DNA from: Ifrita kowaldi
Taxonomy: Eukaryota > Chordata > Aves > Passeriformes > Cinclosomatidae
Length of the DNA stretch: 64,000 bases
Assembly (NCBI GenBank): GCA_013398055.1
Contig: VZRS01006604.1
Coordinates: 1-64,000 of the forward strand
Direction: 5' to 3'
Part shown: positions 1-9,300 of the stretch, piece by piece
How the letters are laid out: every line of letters starts with the position of its first letter
Position numbering within the stretch: the first letter of the stretch is position 1
Notes under the pieces: generated by a model
Databases searched by the model: none
The model's input: only the letters and a program-made list of their open reading frames with translations
What the model was told of the DNA's origin: nothing
Program-made: the position numbers and the translations under genes

Positions 1-240
1 CGTGCCCCCTCACCGGGACCGTGCCCTGCCCGCCCGACCGCCCCTTCACCGGGACCGTGTCCTGCCCGCCCGACCGCCCCCTCAGCGGCACCGTGCCCCC
101 TCACCGGGACCGTGCCCTGCCCGCCCGACCGCCCCTTCACCGGGACCGTGTCCTGCCCGCCCGACCGCCCCCTCAGCGGCACCGTGCCCCCTCACCGGGA
201 CCGTGTCCTCTCACCGGGACCTCCCGCCCCCCTCAGCGGG
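1..240. repeat. GC-rich minisatellite, period about 91 bp
   Basis: The segment starting CGTGCCCCCTCACCGGGACC recurs at about positions 1, 92 and 183, so the period is 91 bp. Each unit is itself built from shorter CCGCCC/ACCGGGACCGTG sub-repeats. The array is cut by the window edge on the left and degrades after about 240. Open frames across it exist in several frames only because the repeat lacks stops; I do not call them genes. Confidence 0.85.
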
Positions 241-544
241 ACTGTGTCCCCTCACTGGGACCACCCGTTCTCACGGGGCTGCCTGCACTGACCAGGACTA
301 CTGCCCCTCACCGAGGCCGTGAAAAAGACCAGTAAAAGATGTTTTGGTCTGATTTAAAATGTTCTGCAGAATGAGGTGGTTTTTAAGCTCTGATTTTATG
401 CTTGGGGACCAGATAAGGGAAGAAGTTGGGCTGGTTTCATGCCCCAGATAAAGAAAAACTTGAGTGAAAAAACCTGATAGTTTAAACATCTGTTTCAGTA
501 ACACTGGAGAAGTGAATCACAAAACAATAAAACCACACAATCAT

Positions 545-653
545 TTAGGTTGGAAAATAAAATCATTGAGTCAAACCATCAACACAGCACTGCCAAGGCC
601 ACCACTGACTGATGTCTGCGAACACCACATCTCCATGTCTGTTAAATGCCTCC
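545..653 (-). mobile_element. CR1 LINE 3' fragment
   Basis: The plus strand reads GGTTGGAAAA, then CAACACAGCACTGCCAAGGCC and a truncated middle part, which is the reverse complement of a CR1 3' region. It is interrupted at 654 by the start of a second CR1 fragment in the same orientation, so the two look nested or abutted. No coding capacity remains. Confidence 0.7.
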
Positions 654-798
654 ATGAATCACAGAATCACAGGGTGGTTTGGGTCGAAAGGGCCCTTAAA
701 AGCTATCTTGTTCCACCCCCTGCCATGGGCAGGGACATCTTCCATAGATCAGGTTGCTACAAGCCCCGTCCAACCTGGCCTTGAACCCTTCCATGTTA
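654..798 (-). mobile_element. CR1 LINE 3' fragment
   Basis: The plus strand carries the typical CR1 end read backwards: ACAGAATCACAGGGTGGTTTGGG, then a CCACCCCCTGCCATGGGCAGGGACATCTTCC block and a CCAACCTGGCCTTGAAC block. The 5' part is missing, as is usual for CR1. Confidence 0.85.
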
Positions 799-1537
799 TT
801 TTCCCCAGAGTTCTCCTTGCAATTTGGCTCCAAGACTTCTTGTCCATGAACGAGTAATACTTTGGTCTGAGATACCCACATAGAGAATTTTTAACCAAAG
901 TGGTGTTACCTGTGACCAAGTCCTTGCAGGAAAGGGGCCTCGTTGCCAGGGGCTCTGGTACTTGTTTTCTCCACGAGGTTGACTAATGCATGGTGCTCAA
1001 ACACGGCATAAGTTTCACTATGTGTGTCTGGATTTGTTCGCATTCTTGGCTGTGTAGCCCCTGATCCTGCACAAAATATTACAGGGAATGACAGCACCAC
1101 TGAGCATCAGTGGGATGTGTGGGGGCATTGCAACGTTTTGTCTTTTGCAAAGAATTTCCAGAGTAGAAGTGAAAGCCTGTAGCTGTCGTCATGAGGACAG
1201 CACTTCCTGAGGTGCCGGAGCCTGGGGAGTTTTCAGAGAAATTTGACTAACACCCAGAGTATGTCTTTATTGCTGCTTTTTCCTAACACATTGCTAAGCA
1301 TGATGTGACCTGGAACGAATGAGCAAGGCCTGAGTTCTGATGGAGGAAAATGAGCAGCTGCAATACAGCCCCCATGGCAAGAAGGTTGTAAAAGGATGTG
1401 AACATGTGGGGGCAGCGGGACGGAAGCCCAAGGGAGGCAGGGAGGGCGTGTGCTCCCGCAGCTGGTGCGGCCGGGTTTAGCTGTGTCCCGTGTATGGGGT
1501 CTGGCTGAGGGGAAGTTCACAGCCCTCGCAGTGCTGT
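799..1537. other. Unassigned spacer between CR1 and LTR
   Basis: I see no exon, RNA gene or clear repeat here. Open frames are short and lack homology I recognise. It lies 3' of MINDY4B. Confidence 0.4.
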
Positions 1538-2052
1538 GCTTTGCATTGGTAGCTGGACGGGTGCTGATAACGGAGCAGTGTTTTGGCTACTGCCCAGCAG
1601 CGCTCTCTCTCTGACATTCCTCCCCCATCAGAGGGGATGGGAGTGGGCGGGATCCTGGGAGTGGACACAAGCAGGCCAGCTGACCCAAATTAACCAAAGG
1701 GATATTCCATACCGTATGACATCAGCTCAGATATGAAAGCTAAGGGAGAGAGGAGGAAAGGGGGGCATTCGTCATTCTTCAGTGTTTGCCTCCTGGAGAA
1801 ACCGTTATGCATGCTGAAACCCTGCTTCCCAGGAAGTGTCCAAACATCGCTGCTGATGGGAAGTAGAGATTGACTTTTCCCTTTGCTTATGTGCACACAG
1901 ACTCTCACTTATTTCTTTCTTTCACTGTAATAAAACTGCCTTATCTCACCCGCTGCTTATTCTCCCTCTTATTCTCTCCCATCCCACTGGGAAAGGGAGT
2001 GATAGAGCATCTTAGTGGGCACCTGGCACCCAGCTAAGGTCAACCCATTACA
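1538..2052 (+). mobile_element. Old endogenous-retrovirus solo LTR (left boundary approximate)
   Basis: The block CCAAAGGGATATTCCATACC followed by GTATGACATCAGCTCAG matches the U3 core also seen in the LTR at 4010. Further right are an AATAAAACTG polyadenylation signal near 1929, the ATCTCACCC block, and an end reading GCTAAGGTCAACCCATTACA. It is diverged from the 4010 copy, so it is probably a different subfamily. No internal retroviral genes flank it. The left edge is uncertain by about 100 bp. Confidence 0.65.
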
Positions 2053-2733
2053 TCTAGCCAGGTTTCTCTTCCTTTTTCTACCTTTTGCAATCATACTGGG
2101 TTTGTGAGGGGATGGGCAGCAGGGGATGGGGAGGGACATGGGGGTCTGGGGGCTGTGGCGTTGCTGAAGGGATGGGGACCCTTCTGCTGACACTCCGTTC
2201 CCCCGCCTGCACCAGTGGCTGTAGTTGCTAGTTCTCTCATGGCAGGGTGGTGGGCTGGTGCATCCCCCGCAGCCCTGGGGCCCCTCTCCCGGTGTCACTG
2301 AAGCTGTGGGTGCCCAGTGACTGCAGCACTTGTGCTGAGCCACAGCTCTGTGGTGGGGAAGCCACGTGCTCAGGGGTGCCCTGAATTGAGCAGAAACTGA
2401 AGATGGGGCAGCGGCAGGTGCAGAGCCCACATCAGCTGTTATCAGCATCTCCTCACCCTGGCCCAGCATAATCTCAGGCTGGATGTCACCACTTCTTTTT
2501 ATTTTTTGTAAAATTCAATAAATATGAACCAAGTTTCTGGACCACTTGCAGAAGGGTTATTGTTCTCAGTTGTCATTAGCAACACACTAAGGGTGTGACT
2601 TAGAGGTCGTTTTGGAGTAATGGTAATAAAAAAGGAAGTGGACAGTGGTTTCTGTGAGCTAGAACGTGCCCTGCCCATGCTTGCCAGGCTAGTGCAGGGT
2701 GCCAGGATTTGGCAATGGCAGTAAAATCACTGA
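2053..2733. other. Unassigned spacer
   Basis: No gene or repeat was recognised. The 1969-2469 minus-strand open frame runs through the LTR end and shows no family signature. Confidence 0.4.
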
Positions 2734-2940
2734 ATCACAGAACCCCGGCACGGTTTGGGTTGGAAAAGCCCTCTAAGACCCAACAAATCCAACCATTACC
2801 CCGGCACTGCCAAGGCCACCACTAAACCGCTGCTGCCAAATGCCACGTCTGCACAGCTTTTAAATCCCTGCAGGGATTTAAAAAGGGACTCCACCACTGC
2901 CATGGGCAGCCTGTGCCAGGGCTTGACTCTTTCCTTTTCC
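2734..2940 (-). mobile_element. CR1 LINE 3' fragment
   Basis: The plus strand reads TCACTGAATCACAGAACC, then GGTTTGGGTTGGAAAAGCCC, the AAATGCCACGTCTGCACAGC block, and CTGCCATGGGCAGCCTGTGCC. That is a CR1 3' region in reverse orientation. It lies about 270 bp beyond the MINDY4B stop codon, in the region where its 3' UTR would be. Confidence 0.8.
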
Positions 2941-3208
2941 TGCCAGCTGTCATGGGAATTAGGAGAACCTGCATCCTACCGCCTGGAAAAGGTGTGCAGT
3001 GCGGCAGGATTGCTAGTCGCTGTTCCTCCAGTGCACGCTTTTGCAGTGAGTATGATGCCTTATGGACCAGGGTGTCCCTTCAATGCACCAAAGGCTGTTT
3101 GATTGGGGAGAGAGTTTTTTGTCCTACGGACTGCAGTGACCAGTGGAGTTGGTAGTGTGTGGGAGACACCAGTACCCTTCAGGAGCAGGGGTCCATCCTG
3201 CTCACTCC

Positions 3209-3351
3209 TCAGAAGAAGGGGTCTGTCCCATTCCAGCTGACGGTCGCACCTGCCCACTTGGTCCTGATTGCCATCTCCAGGGCTGGATGCCTCTTCCGTG
3301 GGCTGCAGGGGTCTTCTCTTTGAGCCTCTTCCCAGTGATGCGAATGAGTGT
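3209..3351 (-). CDS. MINDY4B: MINDY4B terminal coding exon
   Basis: The acceptor CCTGTTCAG lies just right of 3351. The exon completes a split Asp codon, reads DTHSHHWEE through EMAIRTKWAGATVSWNGTDPFF in two pieces, and stops at TGA (3211-3209). It has 143 bases, and together with exon 11 the frame closes exactly. Confidence 0.9.
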
Positions 3352-6300
3352 CTGAACAGGAAATGAAAAATTAATGTCTAAAAAAATATCTTAAAAACCC
3401 AAGCCCACTCAAAAAGGTTTCGGTGAAGGTTAAAAGCAGAAGCTTCTGCAGCCGTATTGGTGTAGATGTTCTGCCCCAGGGAGCTGGGGGAGCGCAGGCA
3501 GGGCCTCCCGGGCTGAGGACTGCCCCTGCACCATGGCCCCCCCGGGAAATTCCGGTGCTCTAAATGCAGCTCTGGGCTCCTTGCGTGGTGTGTTTGCATA
3601 TTGCTTTTCTGAGCAGTTGCTCAGATAGTATCTGTGGCCACACCAGGTATCATGACAGTTGATCTTGAATCACTCTGCTTCCCTGCAGATTTACCCTTTA
3701 GTTTCAAGGTTCTGACTTCACTTTAAAAGCTGCAGTGAAAGGAGAGAAGGAAGGAGGCACCCAGTGGGGAAGGCAAGTGACACACAGCGGCAGAGAAACG
3801 AGAACCTTGCACCCCCAGCACGAAACCTGGTTCACAACCCAAGTGAACACAACTGCCACAGGAGCAGTTTATCCCTCTTGGGGGGATGTGAAACTTGGTG
3901 GGGAACCAGAGGGCCATGGTGGCACCTGCTGCTGAGCAGGAAGACAGACTTCAGCCTCAGTCAGCCAGGCAGGTGGCCCCTGCTGTGCCCTAGCCTCGCT
4001 GCGTTGGTGTGCAGGTTTTGTCTGGGGTAGAATTAATTGTCTTCTCAGTGTCTGGTATGAGCTATGTTTTGGATTTGAGCACAGGTGATAACACAGAGAC
4101 GATTTTGTTATTGCTGAGCGGTGCTTATACAGAGCCAAGGCATTTTCTGTTCCTCCTACCGCCACACTGGTGAGGAAGTTGGGAGTGCATGGGAGGCTGG
4201 GAGAAGACACAGCCAGGACAGAGGACCCAAAACGGCCAAAGGGATTTTCCAGACCGTATGACATCATGCTCAGTGTATAAAGTGGGAAGAAGAAAGAGAA
4301 AGGAGGTGGGGGGGGACTTTTGAGTATGGTGTTTGTCTTCCCGAGTCACTGTTGTGTGTGATGAGGCCCTGCTCTCCTGGAGGTGGCTGAACACCTGCCT
4401 GCCTGTGGGAAGCAGTGAATGAATTCTTTGTTTTCCTTTGCTTGTGTGTGTGGCTTTTGCTTTTCCTAGTAAACTGTCTTTATCTCAACCCACAAGTTCT
4501 TTAGCTTCTACCTTTCCAATTCTGTCCCTGATCCTACTGGTGGGGGAGTGAGTGAGCGGCTGCGCGGGGCTTGAGGGCTGCATAGGGTAAAACCATGGCA
4601 GCTGGAGAGAAGGTTATTATAAATCTTGAATTAATCATGAAACAGTCCTGCTTCCTGGTGTGTTTAAACTTTGTATTGCGTATTTAACACAGGAATGACA
4701 GCTGTCTGTGACGCCCATACCTCAGTCCCTGGTAAGCCTGGGTCCGTACCTATTGTCAGGTGGGCTGTTTGGGTCTGCTCCTGCTGCCCGCTGTAGAAGT
4801 ACAGGTGGAAAATTCTCTCGGATTTCCAGTCGGAGAGCAGCCGGCTGTCGGTGCCGAAGAGCACGCTGTGCCTGCCCGAGACGCTGCACAGCCACACGGG
4901 CAGCCGGGGCGTCCGCAGCGCGGGGCTCACCTGGACAGGGGGACCCTTGCCAGGAACCTGGGCTGTGCCAAGCGCGGGGGCCTGGCGTGGGTCCCGCTGT
5001 CCGTGGGGCTGCCCCTGCGCTCACCTGCCGCTCCCCCGGCGCCCGCTCCCAGCGCAGGAAGCCCACGGGGCCCCGCTGCCACGGGGCCCCACCATCCCCA
5101 TCCCCAGTGCTGGACTCCAGCTCCCGGCTGCCACCGAGCTCCCGCGGGCTCGCTCGTCCTGTCAGGAGCAGGCTGAGCACGGCCTGCGGGGAAACAGCCC
5201 ACGGTCACGCCATGGGGACACGGAGCAAACACCCTTTGCAGGTGATGTCCTGCTCCCAGCTCTGTCATGTCTGTCACAAGTAGGGGAATGCCAGGCTGCC
5301 AGTGGCTTTTTAAAAATTATTGTTACTATCATCATCATCATCATCATCATCAGTTTTTTAAGTGCAGTCATGACTAAAATTGCAAAATATTTTTTTATGA
5401 CCTTATGCTTCTTTTTCCTTTGGATTAATTAACAAGTGATAATTTTTTCCTAAATTAGATGTGGGAAAAATAAAACAAGGAAGTTTGAGACGTGGCTGAT
5501 CCTACCTCTGTACAGGTGACGTTTCCTGAGCTGATGTTCAGCAGAGGAGCTGTGTCACCCAAATCCTCTTGGACCCTGTATGGCCAAGCACAGATCGTTA
5601 GGGCAGCACTGTACCTCCCTGCCTGACCAACGGGAATGGGAGGAAAAAGCCATTTCAGAAGATGTAACCAAACTCCAGGAAAATGTTTAAAAGGTGAAAT
5701 ATACCTTTCAAGTGTCCTAGAGAAAAGTAAACTGTATAAAAATAGGATCACTCCATGGCTTCCTTCACCTTTGAACTGGAAGAAGAAATAAGGGATTACG
5801 GGGGAGGAATTATGGCCAGTAAATAATATTTAATTAAAACAATTCCTCTGCTTCAATACAGCCTTAGGTGAGTGTGTTGAGTTAGATGAGTAAGGTGTTA
5901 TTCCAGGAAGATTTTGTAACTTACTTTGTTGAATAGGATCAGGTGAAAAAAGAAAGAAGAAACTTCCAGTTATTGGCTAAACGGGTTTTGTACAATTTTT
6001 CCCATATTTTTGCTGAGGCTGCAAGGAATCACATCTTTGAATGATGTACAAAATGCTGCCCTGTTTCCCCAGTGTTTGTGGGCTGAGAGAGATGGAATAA
6101 TGGGTAAAGTCACAGGGATTTACGTGGGAGCAGGATCCCTTCCCATTGGAAAGGCTGGAAGTGATCCATGAACTAACTGTACATTCACTGTGTGAATGTC
6201 CTGATGACGATGACACTGTTGTGTCCAAAATGCCCAATTTAAATGGGAAATAAGATGTAATTTAGCAAGAAAATAACTTGCAGGATAAAGCAGTTATCCC

Positions 6301-9300
6301 CACTTACACAGTGTATGTGATCAGAGATGAACCCCTGAGCAGCGGCTTTCTCCGAGAACTCGAACAGCTGGATCTGTTGGGCATGAGCACCAGGAGGGTG
6401 GTGTAAAGGAGATGTGAATTATACCAGAAAGCTGAGCTTTTGAATCCTATGGTTCCATTAGTGAAGTGAAAGAACAATGCAAGGGTTTGCTCTGCCCCTT
6501 CCCCAGCCATGGGCTCTGGCTCTGGGCAGGGGCTCAGGGGAGCAGCTTTGTGTTGACAGGATTCTCCTTTCGGCAGGAGAAGGAAGATGGGCCTTTGGTG
6601 AAGGGGAGGTGGATGTATCACGGGCTGCACCAAGACCTGGGTCTGGGGTGATCACTGTTTGTGGTGCAATGTAAGTGAGGGAGAAGGTGTAGGAGATTCT
6701 ATGTTTCAGACCAAAGGTATCTCTAAGGAAAATCCCGTTGGCAGAAGACAGTTCCATACTCACCCTCTCCGTGAAGCTGTTGGCTCTGTAGCCTTCAGGT
6801 GGCATCATGGTGATAGGGGCAGTGATGAGGCAGACGACAGCTCTGCCACCTCCTCCCGCTGCCCACAGGGTCTCTGCCAGAGCCGTGGCCAGTGCCTGCT
6901 CCTGGTCCCACCGCCCGACCTGGCACAGCCTGGGCCAGGGGGAAACCAGGGGCTGTGACCGTGACACCAGGGAGGTGGGAGGCACGTGCCACTGTCCCAA
7001 AATCAGAGGATTTGGGGGGAAGAAGCCTTGCCTGGGGATCAGCCAAGGCTTCTCCCCCAGTGCATATCCCCACCTGTAGCTGCACACCTGAACCTGGATC
7101 TGGTTTGCCTGAAGCCAGAGGCTGGCACTGACCAAGCAATGCATGGAAATAATTTTCATGTGTCCCATGAGGCCCAGCAACTTACCTTTCCAGGTGAGTA
7201 CATTCTGTCTCTCTTGTGAAGAGCAGGTATGAGATGATGTGTGCTTGTACAGCCACCAGAATGGCTCTCGTTCCTCCCTAGGAACAGAAAAACAGCCCCT
7301 GCTGTCTGAGGAGTCTGAACGAGGACATGCCACTCCCAGCAGACCCTGGCCAGTGGGACAACAAGAAGCCCTTATGGAGAAGAAGCTGCAGGGTAGCCCT
7401 GGCCGTGTGCTGGGGCAGCAGGGATCCCGTGGGTGGGTGCCCTCCCTCCCTCTGGTGCAGCACTCCGTCCCAGGGAATAGCCCCCAGCTCCAGGTACCAC
7501 GTGTGCTTGGAAGCCCCATGGTTTGTTTTTCATCCCCTCCAGCCTCGCAGCAAAGGGACAGAGGTCCTGAGACAGCCCAGGGCTGATATGAGGCTACGCA
7601 TGGGAGTGGCCATGCCTGCTCCCCACTGTGCTGACACACACATCAGGGCTGTGGTCCCTCCGTAGGCACAGAGCTTCGGAATGTAGGGAGTGGCACCCAT
7701 GGTTGTACTCAGCCTTTCAGCCTCCAGACAAGTTTAGGGGATTTGCAATTTGAGTGTGTATCTTGGCCTTCTACTTTTTTGGGTGCAGTGTTGTGATGGT
7801 AAATAAGGAAGAAGAAAACCTCCCTCTCAGAAAATGAGTCTAGGTAACTTGACTTGTTGGATGTCTAAGTGGGGCAGGAAGAGTTTGGTAAGTCTAATTC
7901 TTGGAAAAGAAACAGGCTTTTTGCAACCTGCTGCATCTCTCCTGAGCCCTCCCTGAGAGCATCTCACACCAGGGTATCACAGTCCATGCCCACAGCCAGC
8001 TGCTGGCTCCAAGCCATCCATCCCACTCCAGCTTCTGGCCAGGACTCCCTGCAAGAACAGCTGTGGAGGGGCTGCAGCTGGAGCCCTGGCAGTCTGCCTG
8101 GTGGGGAAAGCTCAGCCCGGCAGGTGGGCAGAGTGCAAGGCACAGGTGTGTGGGGTGCAGGGGTGTGGGGTAGAGGTGTGTGGGGTATAGGTGTGCAAGG
8201 TGCAGGTGTGTGGGTTGCAGGTGTGTGGGGTGCAGGTGTGCAAGGTGCAGGTGTGTGGGGTGCAGGTGTGTGGGGTATAGGTGTGTGGGGTGTAGGTGTG
8301 CCAGGTGCAGGTGTGTGGGGTGCAGGTGTGTGGGGTGCAGGGGTGCAAGGTGCAGGTGTGTGGGGTATAGGTGTGTGGGGTGTAGGTGTGCAAGGTGCAG
8401 GTGTGCAAGGTGCAGGTGTGTGGGGTGCAGGGGTGCAAGGTGCAGGTGTGTGGGGTNGGGTGCAGGTGTGTGTGCTGCTGAGGCCCCCTGCACTGGCTGC
8501 CAGCTCCCACAAGTGTCTGAGACACCAAGCAGCCAGTGCCAGTTGCTGTGTGTCACTTTTACCTTTCCTGCCTCCAGCGCGTAGGCCAGGTCGGAGTGTG
8601 GCGGGCGGAACCTGAAGTGCGCTGCTGCCCACTCGCAGCTAAAGAGGGGGCTCATGTTCCTGAACAGCAGCTTCTGCAGCCTCTGTGGAGGAGGAGGCAG
8701 AGGGGCCGGGTCAGATCTCTCATCCCAGCACGAAGGGTCTGTAACATCAGGGGGTCTTGGGGTGCAGGTGCAGCGCGTGTGCCCACAGCCAGAGCAGTGT
8801 CACACTATCTGCCTAGAGCCAGGCCTCACAACTTCAGAGCAAAGGTGATGTTTTGAGCTCAATGCAGGCACTTCACTCAGCACTCAGCCACTCTGGTGAA
8901 GCTTGGTTGTAGTGTGTAATAACTTACATTTGGGTACAGTGCACATTTTGGGGAAGGTTGCACTGGGGCCCATCCTGCCATTGCCCGCAGAACTGCCGAG
9001 TCGCTGGACAACAGCACCTGGCAGCAGTGCTTTTGGGGCCAGGCGCTCAACAGGAGCTGAAATCCCTCACTGATGGTGTTAAAGGCCCTTTCCAAGCCAA
9101 ACAATTCTATGATTCCATGATCCTGCCTCCGGTCCTGAGGCTTTTTGTCAGGGAAACCCCAGAGTGCAAAGTGCAGGGAAACGTTGCCTGTTGTTGTTTG
9201 ATTGGTTCTCTCCTGAGAATTATTGCGAATCAGCTTTAAGGCTGCATTCCAGCTATGTTTGTTGAGTCTTCTAAATAATCCATCCCCATTCCACACCCTG

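Noticed and set aside
1969..2469. 166-codon minus-strand frame containing YSHW, considered as the MINDY4B C terminus
   Set aside because: It overlaps the LTR end and does not continue with the family motif. The true terminal exon with DTHSHHW and WNGTDPFF was found at 3209-3351 in the right phase.
1538..4600. Reading the two LTRs as the ends of one provirus
   Set aside because: The LTRs are too different, and the sequence between them contains a CR1 fragment and a MINDY4B exon instead of retroviral genes.
4708..5432. Plus-strand open frames of about 140-190 codons
   Set aside because: They are mirror frames of MINDY4B exons 10 and 11, which carry clear family motifs on the minus strand.
7869..8655. 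Long overlapping open frames (about 220-250 codons) on both strands
   Set aside because: They are produced by the 15-bp minisatellite, whose unit length is a multiple of three. Only 8563-8682 minus is a real exon.
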